DNA from: an uncultured Phocaeicola sp.
Lineage (GTDB): Bacteria; Bacteroidota; Bacteroidia; Bacteroidales; Bacteroidaceae
Length of the DNA stretch: 64,000 bases
Direction of reading: 5' to 3'
NCBI GenBank assembly: GCA_944319745.1
Contig: CALUET010000002.1
Span: 62,001 to 126,000 of the forward strand
This document shows, piece after piece, positions 53,283 through 61,365 of this stretch (positions are counted from its first letter, which is position 1; each line of letters starts with the position of its first letter). The position numbers and the translations under genes are program-made. The notes below the pieces were generated by a model. That model was given only the letters and a program-made list of their open reading frames with translations, was not told the origin of the DNA and did no database searches.

Positions 53283-54413
53283 ATGAAAGTAGACATAATT
53301 ACCTTACATCGGGCAGAAAATTATGGAAGTGTGTTGCAGACATTGGCTTTGCAAGTCAAATTGGAAGAATTAGGTCACGATGTGCATGTGCTGGATTACT
53401 ATCCTGAAAGATTTACAAACAAGGGATTACTCAAACGGCTCAGACAGAAAAGCGATAAACTTAAGAATCCGATACTCTTGTTGGCGGCAAAGATTTTGAT
53501 TTATCCTTCTTATTTACGCAAAAACCATGTGTTTGGTGACTTTATAGATAAGTATATTGCATTGAAAGGACCGGCATTTCAGTCCGATAAGGAAGCGGCT
53601 CAGAAGTTGTCTTTCGATGCGGATGCTTATTGTACCGGTTCAGATCAGGTATGGAACAGCCATTGGAATGAGGGGATAGAAAAGGCTCTGTTCCTTGATT
53701 TTGTCCCTAAAGGTAAGCTCGTCTTTTCGTATGCTTCAAGTATCGGACTGTCTAAACTCCCGGAAAGCGAAATGGAAGAGACAAAAAGGCTTTTAAATAA
53801 ATATGAGTTTATTTCGGTGCGGGAGGATTCCGGTGTGGAAATCATTCGTGAATTGGGAAGGGATGATGTAGTGCAATGTCTGGATCCTACATTGTTGTTG
53901 ACCAAAGAAGAATGGGATAAATACGCGTCTTGTCAAGACAAACGGACGGATTTTATATTGACTTATAATTTGCACCATGATTCGCGTATAGATAGATATG
54001 CTATGGAATTGAGCAAGAAATACAGTATCCCGGTATGGAACATCAGTTACAATTGGCACGATATTGTACGTAAGGGACATTTATGCTGGTGCCCTGCTGT
54101 GGAAAAATTTCTTTGGCTCATCAGGAATGCACAGTTTGTAGTTGCCGATTCTTTTCATGCAACCGTTTTTTCCATCATTTTTGAGCGCCCTTTTGTCACC
54201 ATTACTCCGGATATAGCCGGCTCACGGATAAGTAGCATCTTGCGCATGTTGGGAATAGAAGAGCGGAAGTTGGACAAATTCTCGGATACTTCAGTAATAG
54301 AAACTCCGATTGATTATGCAGCAGTAAAAAGGACATTGGCTATGGAACAGGAAAAATCGATGGCATATTTGAAAAAAGTGACCGGTACAATCCAATTTAC
54401 GCATAATAAATAA
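53283..54413 (+). CDS. Polysaccharide pyruvyl transferase family protein (copy 3)
   Basis: A 376-residue WcaK/CsaB-type protein. Landmarks: NYGSVLQTLALQVKLEELGHD, YCTGSDQVWNSHWN, FSYASSIG, SVREDSG, CLDPTLLL, and FVVADSFHATVFSIIFER. It precedes FrhB copy 3 by 20 bases, giving the reverse order of the copy 2 pair. Three proteins of this family in one operon is unusual and suggests pyruvylation, or another transfer by the same fold, at several positions. Confidence 0.9.
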   Translation: MKVDIITLHRAENYGSVLQTLALQVKLEELGHDVHVLDYYPERFTNKGLLKRLRQKSDKLKNPILLLAAKILIYPSYLRKNHVFGDFIDKYIALKGPAFQSDKEAAQKLSFDADAYCTGSDQVWNSHWNEGIEKALFLDFVPKGKLVFSYASSIGLSKLPESEMEETKRLLNKYEFISVREDSGVEIIRELGRDDVVQCLDPTLLLTKEEWDKYASCQDKRTDFILTYNLHHDSRIDRYAMELSKKYSIPVWNISYNWHDIVRKGHLCWCPAVEKFLWLIRNAQFVVADSFHATVFSIIFERPFVTITPDIAGSRISSILRMLGIEERKLDKFSDTSVIETPIDYAAVKRTLAMEQEKSMAYLKKVTGTIQFTHNK

Positions 54414-54433
54414 TCGATTTTCATACCACATTC

Positions 54434-55633
54434 ATGCCACAATTAGCTTCAGTAGAGACCTGTACGGGATGTGCGGCTTGTGCAAGCATCTGCCCTCATT
54501 CCGCCATAAAGATGATAACGGATGCTGAAGGTTTTGCTATTCCTATGGTAAATTCTTCGGCGTGTGTAGAATGTAAATTATGTGAAAAGACGTGTCCAGT
54601 CATTGTGCCGTTGCAAGAAACCGGATTGACTGCTCCAAAAACGTATGCCGTTTGGAGTGAACCGGACAGGCAGGTAAGCAGTTCGGGTGGCGCATTTTCT
54701 GCTTTTGCCAGATATGTACTGACAGAAAAAGGGGTAGTGTTCGGAGCTGCTTACGATGATAGTTTGCATGTAAGGCATATAGAAATACAAGATATTAAAG
54801 ATTTGCCTTCATTGCGAGGTAGTAAATACATTCAAAGTGAAATCGGAGAAACATTTAAGAATATCAAGATTTATCTGAGGGAAGGAAGAATCGTTTTGTT
54901 TTGTGGAACACCTTGTCAGGTGGCAGGCTTGAAAAGTTATTTAAAAAAATCTTATGATAATCTGTTGACGCTGGATTTGATTTGTCACGGAGTTCCCTCT
55001 GATGCTGTATTTCAAAGCTATTTAAAGAAAATTTCGAGCCGCTTTGCGGCTGTTGTTGACGGTTACGAATTTCGTGACCGAAACGGATGGGGCTTTGCCC
55101 CATCCGTTTCGGTTTGCGGTAAATTTCGCCCGATTTATGGTGTAGATGCATTATATATGGAAGCATTTAACGCATCAGCCATATTCAGAAAATGCTGTTA
55201 CCAATGTTGTTATGCCGGTTTACCCCGTGTAGGAGATTGCACGTTAGGAGATTTTTGGGGTATCGGCCGTTATGGCATTCCGTTCAAACATGATACCTTA
55301 AAAGGCGTTTCATTGGTTTTGGCTAATAATGCCAAAGGAGAACGTATGCTACATTTGCTACAAGATTGCTTTGTAGAAGAGCGAACTTTACAAGAAGCTT
55401 TGATAGAAAATCATAATCTGAAATACCCTTCAGTTAAGAACTCTCAACGAGAAAGAATCATTGAAGACTTTTTGAATCCTAATTTGTCATTGGCAGAGAT
55501 CGATACCAGGTACAAATTAGTAGACCATAGTATAAAAGCCATTATAAAGAATATGGTTTTAAAGTTAGGATTGTTTAGTCTGGTAAAAAGAATATATAAT
55601 TGGTATAAAGTGAAAAGTTATGGGCGCTCATAA
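54434..55633 (+). CDS. FrhB-like Fe-S protein (coenzyme F420 hydrogenase beta-subunit family, copy 3)
   Basis: A 399-residue protein with C10, C13, C16, C20 and C44, C47, C50, C54 as two 4Fe-4S motifs. The FrhB core shows SSSGGAFSAFARYVL, GSKYIQSEIGETF, FCGTPCQVAG and GDCTLGDFWGIG. Within its coding sequence lie two strong hairpins with TTT loops (55037-55051 and 55077-55113). The end overlaps the Alg14-like gene by 14 bases. Its pairing with pyruvyl transferase copy 3 parallels the copy 2 pair. Confidence 0.88.
   Translation: MPQLASVETCTGCAACASICPHSAIKMITDAEGFAIPMVNSSACVECKLCEKTCPVIVPLQETGLTAPKTYAVWSEPDRQVSSSGGAFSAFARYVLTEKGVVFGAAYDDSLHVRHIEIQDIKDLPSLRGSKYIQSEIGETFKNIKIYLREGRIVLFCGTPCQVAGLKSYLKKSYDNLLTLDLICHGVPSDAVFQSYLKKISSRFAAVVDGYEFRDRNGWGFAPSVSVCGKFRPIYGVDALYMEAFNASAIFRKCCYQCCYAGLPRVGDCTLGDFWGIGRYGIPFKHDTLKGVSLVLANNAKGERMLHLLQDCFVEERTLQEALIENHNLKYPSVKNSQRERIIEDFLNPNLSLAEIDTRYKLVDHSIKAIIKNMVLKLGLFSLVKRIYNWYKVKSYGRS
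55037..55113. repeat. Two perfect inverted repeats with TTT loops inside a coding region
   Basis: AGCCGC (55037-55042), TTT, GCGGCT (55046-55051) is a 6-bp stem. Twenty-five bases later, 55077-55093 and 55097-55113 form a perfect 17-bp stem around TTT, starting ACCGAAACGG. Both stems end in GC-TTT-GC. Neither is followed by a T-run. The encoded protein stays in frame and aligns with the other FrhB copies. Confidence 0.95.
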
Positions 55634-56093
55634 CACCAAAGTCTGTCTTGTCAGTTCTTGTGGCGGTCATTTCATGGAGTTGATGCAACTGCTTCCGTTA
55701 GTGCAAAATAAAAAATATTACATCGTTACGGAAAAGAACGTGGCTTCTACGGGAGCTGTGGAAAAGCATCCGCATCACTATTTGGTGCAACAGGAGCGGG
55801 AAGGCATCGCTTTCATCTTTAAGTTCGGATGGAACATTTTGCTTTCGTTTATCTATTTCTTGATAGAACAGCCGACTACTGTCATAACGACCGGTGCCGG
55901 CGCTTCCTATCCCACTTGCCTGTTTGCTCGGATATTCAGGCGGAGGATTATCTATGTGGAGAGCTTTGCCAAGTTGGACAGTGAGTCGGTAACAGGCAGA
56001 ATGGTTTATCCGTTTGCCGACTATTTCTTCGTGCAATGGCCGGAAATGAAGAAGGTCTATCCTAAAGGGATTTATAGCGGAACCGTTTATTAA
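55620..56093 (+). CDS. Alg14-like glycosyltransferase subunit (PssD/Cps14F type)
   Basis: A 157-residue protein with VCLVSSCGGHFMELMQLLP, the N-terminal glycine-rich loop of Alg14/PssD, a membrane-associating hydrophobic segment (FGWNILLSFIYFLIEQ), TTGAGASYPTCLFARIF and YVESFAKLDSESVTGRM. In this family it is the membrane-anchoring half of a split GT28-like transferase, and the donor-binding half is the next gene. It overlaps FrhB copy 3 by 14 bases. Confidence 0.92.
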   Translation: MGAHNTKVCLVSSCGGHFMELMQLLPLVQNKKYYIVTEKNVASTGAVEKHPHHYLVQQEREGIAFIFKFGWNILLSFIYFLIEQPTTVITTGAGASYPTCLFARIFRRRIIYVESFAKLDSESVTGRMVYPFADYFFVQWPEMKKVYPKGIYSGTVY

Positions 56094-56151
56094 TGTTGCG
56101 CTCTCTTGTTTTTGGGCAAGAGATAACTTCGTTCTTTGACATATTGTGACT

Positions 56152-56637
56152 ATGGACAAGATTAAATTGTTTGTCCCACTGGGAACGCAGAAGTTTCCAT
56201 TCGGGCGTATTATCACGGCACTAAACGGGCTGGTAGAACAAGGCGAATATAAGCAGGAAGAGATTGTCATGCAATCGGCTCTCTATCCCGTCAAACCAAA
56301 CTTTACGGCATTCGGACTGATTCCGAACGAAGATTTTAACCGTTACATGAAAGAGGCAGAAGTCGTTGTGACACATAGCGGGGTAAATTCCATCATTTCA
56401 TGCATGGAGATGGGCAAACCCTTGGTGATATGTCCGCGTCTTCATGAATATGGCGAACATGTGGATAATCATCAAATGGAAATCGCCACGCTGATGCACG
56501 AGAAATATGATGTGTTGGTCTGTACGGACATGAAAGAGTTGCCGGCATTGATAGAGCAGGCCAAGACACATAAATATCAATCTTGGGTTAGTCATCGCGC
56601 AGAATTATTGGATGCTATACGGGGACTAATTGTTTGA
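56152..56637 (+). CDS. Alg13-like glycosyltransferase subunit (PssE/Cps14G type)
   Basis: A 161-residue catalytic half of the split transferase. The ATG at 56152 (MDKIKLFVPLGTQKFPFGRI) is preferred to a GTG two codons earlier. It carries VVTHSGVNSIISCMEMGKPLVICPR and HVDNHQMEIA, which match the C-terminal nucleotide-sugar binding region of Alg13/MurG. Together with the gene 58 bases upstream it probably transfers a UDP-sugar (UDP-Gal or UDP-GlcNAc/GlcA in known cases). It is the last gene of the operon. Confidence 0.92.
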   Translation: MDKIKLFVPLGTQKFPFGRIITALNGLVEQGEYKQEEIVMQSALYPVKPNFTAFGLIPNEDFNRYMKEAEVVVTHSGVNSIISCMEMGKPLVICPRLHEYGEHVDNHQMEIATLMHEKYDVLVCTDMKELPALIEQAKTHKYQSWVSHRAELLDAIRGLIV

Positions 56638-56805
56638 GTAAAGTATTGAAGCATACATGCCAGTCATGGGAATTGCTATTTTTAAGTGAGAAGAAATTAG
56701 GAATGATGGTCACACTATATCGGTGTCGATGTGAATTATAGGAACAGACATCGGTTTCTTTATATCAGCCTGCGGAGGATTTTTTCATAAAAAGCTATTT
56801 AAATA

Positions 56806-56836
56806 TTTGCAGAATCGGTAAAAAGCATTACTTTTG
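56806..56836 (+). promoter_or_regulatory. Promoter of the tRNA-Glu/tRNA-Ser unit
   Basis: TTTG (56806-56809), 19 bases, TACTTTTG (56829-56836): a full Bacteroidota -33/-7 match, 28 bases before the first tRNA. The rest of the 227-base gap from 56638 shows no gene; a weak CGATGT/ACATCG hairpin (around 56726-56752) might end the polysaccharide transcript. Confidence 0.75.
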
Positions 56837-56864
56837 CACCGTTGTTTTAAAAAACGACCTTCAT

Positions 56865-56937
56865 GGCGCTTTCGTCTAGTGGCCTAGGACGCGGCCCTCT
56901 CACGGCTGAAACACGGGTTCGATTCCCGTATGCGCTA
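56865..56937 (+). tRNA. tRNA-Glu (anticodon CTC)
   Basis: Cloverleaf of 73 bases. Acceptor GGCGCTT pairs with ATGCGCT, with a G-U at the first pair and a U-U opposition at pair 6-67. D-arm GTCT/GGAC, anticodon stem CGGCC/GGCTG with loop CTCTCAC (anticodon CTC, 56899-56901), T-arm ACGGG-TTCGATT-CCCGT. No CCA is encoded. It reads GAG codons. Confidence 0.9.
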
Positions 56938-56943
56938 CACAAA

Positions 56944-57030
56944 GGAAGTTTGGGTGAGTGGCTGAAACCAGCAGTTTGCTAAACTGCCGTACGAATTATC
57001 GTACCGGGGGTTCGAATCCCCCAGCTTCCG
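56944..57030 (+). tRNA. tRNA-Ser (anticodon GCT)
   Basis: Long-variable-arm tRNA of 87 bases. Acceptor GGAAGTT/AGCTTCC, anticodon loop TTGCTAA with GCT at 56978-56980, extra arm GTACG-AATTAT-CGTAC, T-arm with GGTTCGAATCC, discriminator G at 57030. Six bases after tRNA-Glu, so both are cut from one transcript. It reads AGC/AGT codons. Confidence 0.95.
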
Positions 57031-57080
57031 CAGCGAGTTTAAAAGAAGGTATTTGCTTAAAACCTTCACTCAAGGAGTCA

Positions 57081-57114
57081 AAGCACCGTAATCAATTGAT
57101 TACGGTGCTTTTTT
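57081..57114 (+). terminator. Palindromic terminator after the tRNA pair
   Basis: 57081-57110 is a perfect 30-base palindrome (AAGCACCGTAATCAA and its complement) that runs into TTTTTT (57109-57114). It can end the tRNA transcript. Confidence 0.88.
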
Positions 57115-57397
57115 CGTATCTGTATGTCTGGCAGGTGAAAGGTTTTCGGCAAAATCAGTATCATGGCGAAGGCGTGCAGCCGGATGTAAGCACGGCAGAA
57201 CTGAAAGCCATCTAAAAGGCGGATTGCAGATGTCCGGGGAAATGGCAGGTGGCAGCAGATGGAGGCCGGCAAATGGTGTGGTCTGTAAGAAGATGAATCG
57301 TTACGGAAAATTCACGGGATGGAAATGTTTTTGATAAACAGCCGTAATGTTTTTGAAATTTGTAGCACATATTTTTGTGACAATTTTAGGTAAAAGT
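57115..57397. promoter_or_regulatory. Upstream region of the porin operon
   Basis: No gene is seen between the terminator and the porin start. TATTTTTG at 57370-57377 matches TAnnTTTG, with TTTG at 57352-57355 (spacing 14, shorter than usual). It would give a leader of about 14 bases to the ATG at 57398. Confidence 0.45.
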
Positions 57398-58777
57398 ATG
57401 AAAGACAATCTTAAGGTATGTGCTATGGCGCTTCTGCTTCTGCTTCCGGTGGGTAAGGCTTCAGGACAGAAGGATACGTCATCGTTGAATTTGATTAAGG
57501 ATAAGGAAGTCAGTGCCAGGGTATATTTTAAAGATGGAAAAGTGAATATGTCCACTAAGGACAAGAAGTTCCATATATGGTTGGATAACAGAATCTACAC
57601 AGACGCCTCGTTTTATTTTCCCACAGAATCGGTTGATGGTCTTGTATCAAAACAAAACAAGGACTTGGAGGACGACGACGGAGTATTTCGTTTCAGCAAT
57701 GGCGTGAGCATCCGCCGTGCCCGTTTTGCTATTAAAGCCGAGCTTTATGAAAAATGGTTCGCCGAGTTCGATATTGATTTCGCATACAACGAGGTCGAGA
57801 TAAAGGATATGTTTCTTGGATACAGGTTCAACGACCATCTGTCCATACAGGCCGGTCATTTTAAAGAGCCGATGAGCTTGGAGCGGGTAACCAGTTCTCG
57901 TTACATCGTAGCCAATGAACGTCCGATGCCGGTAGAGGCGCTTGCCGGAGGTCGTCGCCTCGGCGTGGCTGCGACCTGGTGGGGCAAATACTGGTGGGTT
58001 TCCGGCGGAGTGTTCGGCCAGCAGGTGGATATTCTTCAGAAGGAACGAAACAGAGGTAGTGACGGATACGGTTTCACCGGCAGGGTTGCTGTACCTGTTA
58101 TAAATAACGACGATATGACCTTGCACATCGGCGGTTATGCCAGTTGGCGCAGACCTGATGCTGCGGGGGAGGAAGACCGGATGGCTCTTTTCAGAACATT
58201 CCCCGAGAGCCGAACAGACCGCAGACGTTTCCTGCAGGCCGAGGTCGGAAACGTCAATCATTATGCGACATACGGAGCGGAACTGGCCTTCAGGTGGAAC
58301 AAGTTGCTTATGTACGGAGAGTATCTTTTTACCGACTTAAGCCGCTATAAAAAAAGCGGTGAGATCCGTGAACCCCTTAAAAATGCAGAGTTTATGGGCT
58401 GGTATGCTACCGCCTCATGGATGCTTATCGGCCGGCAGCGGCGGTATAATCCGCAAGATGCCGAATTCGGAGGCGTCAAAGTCAACCGCAAGGGAGGAAG
58501 TTTGGAACTGAATGCCCGGGTAAGCCATTTGGACCTGAACGACTTCCATAACCCGTCTTCTCCGATAACGGGCGGATCGGCTTACTCTTACAGCGTCAAT
58601 CTGAACTGGTATCCGGTAAGCAATATCCTCATCGGGCTTAATTACCTCTTCATGAACAATGACAAATACGCCGATTCCAAAGGGCAGATTACTGTCGGCA
58701 ATCAGCCTCTGAGTGTGGCCAGGCCGGACGGCATCGACTTTCATGTTCTGCAGTTGAGGGCCATGGTCTCCTTCTAA
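57398..58777 (+). CDS. Phosphate-selective porin (OprP/OprO-like) outer membrane protein
   Basis: The frame is open from 57347, but the ATG at 57398 (MKDNLKVCAMALLLLLPVGKASGQ) starts a clear signal peptide, giving 459 residues. The mature protein consists of amphipathic strands, ends with Phe (MVSF) as outer membrane barrels do, and includes RRARFAIKAELYEKWFAEFDIDFAYNEVEIKDMFLGYRF and AGHFKEPMSLERVTSSRY in pieces, conserved in the OprP/OprO family. Such porins take up phosphate or polyphosphate. The next gene follows after 47 bases. Confidence 0.9.
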   Translation: MKDNLKVCAMALLLLLPVGKASGQKDTSSLNLIKDKEVSARVYFKDGKVNMSTKDKKFHIWLDNRIYTDASFYFPTESVDGLVSKQNKDLEDDDGVFRFSNGVSIRRARFAIKAELYEKWFAEFDIDFAYNEVEIKDMFLGYRFNDHLSIQAGHFKEPMSLERVTSSRYIVANERPMPVEALAGGRRLGVAATWWGKYWWVSGGVFGQQVDILQKERNRGSDGYGFTGRVAVPVINNDDMTLHIGGYASWRRPDAAGEEDRMALFRTFPESRTDRRRFLQAEVGNVNHYATYGAELAFRWNKLLMYGEYLFTDLSRYKKSGEIREPLKNAEFMGWYATASWMLIGRQRRYNPQDAEFGGVKVNRKGGSLELNARVSHLDLNDFHNPSSPITGGSAYSYSVNLNWYPVSNILIGLNYLFMNNDKYADSKGQITVGNQPLSVARPDGIDFHVLQLRAMVSF

Positions 58778-58824
58778 GCAGAAACAAACACAATAAACAA
58801 AGACGTTATAACACTATTTAAATT

Positions 58825-60240
58825 ATGAAAACCATCAGTATTTTTATGACAGCGGCGGCTTTTCTGGCTGCTATTTCTCTGACGGGCTGTAAAGACGATA
58901 ACGAACCCGGTTCGGAGCCTTCGGAGGTACAAGGACTTTTTATTAATGAGATTTGTTCCGGAGGAACAGATTGGATTGAATTTTATAATGCCGGAGAAAC
59001 CGAAATCAATCTGGCAGGCTATCATGTGCAGGACAATAAAGGTGCGGAAGAGGAATACACGTTTCTTTCCAATGCCCGCATCGCAGCAAAAGGTTTCCTG
59101 GTAATCGAGGAAGGAGATTTCAGCTTCGGTATTTCGGGAAGTGGCGATGCCATTACGATACTCGACGCCTCCTATGCGAAGATTGACGAAGTGATTGTAC
59201 CTGCAATGGAGGACGGTTCTACTTATGCCAGAACGGAAGACGGAGGTTCGTCGTGGGCCATAGTGCAAGGCGGTACAAAAGGCCGCAGCAATGCCGGTGA
59301 ACCGGACAATGTAGAGCCGGATACTCCCGGAGAGGCAGATTCCCCCATTCTGATCAATGAAGTGCAGGGAGCTACCATCGACGGCGTACAGACCGACTTT
59401 ATCGAGCTTTACAATCCTTCTGCTGCCGACGTAGATATCAGCGGCTACATACTTCAGGACGACAAGGGAGCCGAGGAAGAGTATGTGGTGCCCGACGGCA
59501 CTGTGATAGAAGCCGGCTCGATGATGGTATTCTACAAGGATGAAACCTTTGTCTTCGGTCTTAGTGGTAGCGGTGACATGGTTACTGTTCTCGATGCTAA
59601 TGGCGATACGGTAGACAGCATCGAATATCCCGATATGGAGGACGGTTCCTCATACGCCCGTATCCCTGACGGCTCGGACAACTGGTCGGTATGCACCGAA
59701 CCTACTCCGGGCTTGAGTAATGTTGCTTCCGGCGAGGAGGAGACGGCCGACTATGATGCTATCAAACTCAACGAACTCAACGGAAATGACAAGTTCATAG
59801 AGCTTTACAATACTTCGGATGCCGAGGTGAATATCTCCGGGATGTATTTTGTGAAAGATGACGAAACCGAGGACTCCAGATTTACAGCCGGCGCCGGAAC
59901 GGTCATTCCCGCCCATGGATTCCTGACAATATGGTCGGAAAAGTCGGATATGGCCGAGACAAATCCTGAACTTCCCATCTTCGAATTCGGTCTCTCTGCC
60001 GACAAGTCGGTGAAAATCGAGTTGTTTGCTCCGGACGGAACCTCCGTGGATGTCTTCAAAAACCTCAGCGAAGCTCTCGGTGAAACCTGGGGAGAAGATG
60101 ACGGAATGTTTGACAGCAAGGATAAAGGCTCCTTCGCCCGTGAGGCAGACGGCAGCGGTGACTGGTATATCATGACTGTGACAGAGGGAGAAAGCAATGC
60201 CTCTGCTGAAAAAGTTGAAGACCAGAAAATAGAATGGTAA
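58825..60240 (+). CDS. Surface lipoprotein with three lamin-tail domains
   Basis: A 471-residue lipoprotein. The lipobox LTGC puts the lipid on Cys22, followed by acidic residues (KDDNEPGSE), as in Bacteroidota surface-exposed lipoproteins. Three tandem lamin-tail (LTD) domains are visible, each opening with INE or LNE and ELYN/EFYN: about 36-155 (INEICSGGTDWIEFYNAG), 170-295 (INEVQGATIDGVQTDFIELYN) and 312-460 (LNELNGNDKFIELYN). LTD domains often accompany secreted nucleases and phosphatases and may bind ligands or membrane. It ends 7 bases inside the next gene, a metallophosphoesterase, so they act together. Confidence 0.88.
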   Translation: MKTISIFMTAAAFLAAISLTGCKDDNEPGSEPSEVQGLFINEICSGGTDWIEFYNAGETEINLAGYHVQDNKGAEEEYTFLSNARIAAKGFLVIEEGDFSFGISGSGDAITILDASYAKIDEVIVPAMEDGSTYARTEDGGSSWAIVQGGTKGRSNAGEPDNVEPDTPGEADSPILINEVQGATIDGVQTDFIELYNPSAADVDISGYILQDDKGAEEEYVVPDGTVIEAGSMMVFYKDETFVFGLSGSGDMVTVLDANGDTVDSIEYPDMEDGSSYARIPDGSDNWSVCTEPTPGLSNVASGEEETADYDAIKLNELNGNDKFIELYNTSDAEVNISGMYFVKDDETEDSRFTAGAGTVIPAHGFLTIWSEKSDMAETNPELPIFEFGLSADKSVKIELFAPDGTSVDVFKNLSEALGETWGEDDGMFDSKDKGSFAREADGSGDWYIMTVTEGESNASAEKVEDQKIEW

Positions 60241-61325
60241 AGAAGTTTATACTTGCATTGGTAGGGATATCCCTGTCTTGTGGCTTTGTAACGGCCCGGG
60301 ACAGGGATGTCCTTCATCTGATTTATTGCTCCGATGTGCATTACGGTCTCACCAGACAGTTCCGCGGAACGGAAACAAGTGCAGACTCGGTCAGCAGGGC
60401 CATGCTGGCTGCGTTCCGCTCTCTTGAGAAAGAACGCCTTCCGCGTGATGGAGGCGTATCGGCAGGAGAGGTGTTCGGCATTCCCGACATGGTGGTCTGT
60501 ACCGGCGACATTGCCAACAGAATGGAGAAGGGGGTACAGTCGGCAACGGCTTCCTGGGAGAGCTTTTGCAGAGATTGGGCCGCTTATTCCGATCGTTTGT
60601 ATCTGGTTCCGGGAAACCACGACATCTCCAATGCAATAGGTTACACAAAGCCGATGACTCCCTTGAAGGATGCTGCTTCGGCCGCCGGTATCTACAACCG
60701 TATGATGCACCCCGACACGGTGGTGAATGCCCGCAATTTCGACTACGGCCTTGACAAAATTCATTATTCCCTTGTCAGGAACGGCATTAGAATGGTTTTC
60801 ATGGGAATGTGGCCCGATACTCTTATGCGGGCATGGCTGGATGAAGAACTCTTGCGGGACAATTCCCTGCCCACCCTGATTTTTACGCACGATCCTCCGG
60901 AGGCTGATGCCAAACATTTTACGAATCCCAATGAAGGGCACGGCATCAATTCCTTCGATCGCTTCGAGAATCTGCTGGCAGATACCTGTTGCGTGCGAAA
61001 CATCCATTCCTTGCCTCTGGAGAACTGGAGGACGCTCGAACACTATCTGCACGACCGGCCGCAGATTAAAGCTTATTTTCATGGAGACTGCAATTACAAC
61101 GAGTTCTATACCTGGCACGGGGTAGACAGCACCATTGCCCTGCCGGTGTTCAGGGTTGACTCGCCCATGAAGGGAGAATATTCCGCCGAAGACGAAACCC
61201 TGCTGTCGTTTATCGTGGTGACAATAGACACCTCCCGTAAAATACTGACGGCCCGTGAGTGTCTTTGGAACGTCGGTTCCCGGCCGTCGATAGCGTGGGA
61301 CAGCGTAGTTTCTGTCAGGTTGTGA
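60234..61325 (+). CDS. Secreted metallophosphoesterase
   Basis: A 363-residue calcineurin-like phosphoesterase with an N-terminal signal peptide (FILALVGISLSCGFVTA). Metal ligands visible are D34 and H36 in CSDVHYG, D92 in CTGDIANRM, N128-H129-D130 in PGNHD, and a late FTHDPPEAD. The last conserved motif, usually GHxH, is replaced by HGDCNYNEF, so metal binding or activity may differ. With the porin and LTD lipoprotein it would hydrolyse external phosphoesters and take in phosphate. It overlaps the LTD gene by 7 bases. Confidence 0.88.
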   Translation: MVKKFILALVGISLSCGFVTARDRDVLHLIYCSDVHYGLTRQFRGTETSADSVSRAMLAAFRSLEKERLPRDGGVSAGEVFGIPDMVVCTGDIANRMEKGVQSATASWESFCRDWAAYSDRLYLVPGNHDISNAIGYTKPMTPLKDAASAAGIYNRMMHPDTVVNARNFDYGLDKIHYSLVRNGIRMVFMGMWPDTLMRAWLDEELLRDNSLPTLIFTHDPPEADAKHFTNPNEGHGINSFDRFENLLADTCCVRNIHSLPLENWRTLEHYLHDRPQIKAYFHGDCNYNEFYTWHGVDSTIALPVFRVDSPMKGEYSAEDETLLSFIVVTIDTSRKILTARECLWNVGSRPSIAWDSVVSVRL

Positions 61326-61365
61326 CATTTTACGCCCGGTTGCTTGAGCCTGTTGGAGGTGAACT

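Noticed and set aside
56865-57030. Integration site of a mobile element at the tRNAs
   Set aside because: Both tRNAs are complete, and I saw no repeated 3' tRNA fragment and no integrase gene in the window.
59805-61328. A 507-codon open frame antisense to the metallophosphoesterase and LTD genes
   Set aside because: Both sense genes have clear motifs and signal sequences; the antisense frame shows none.
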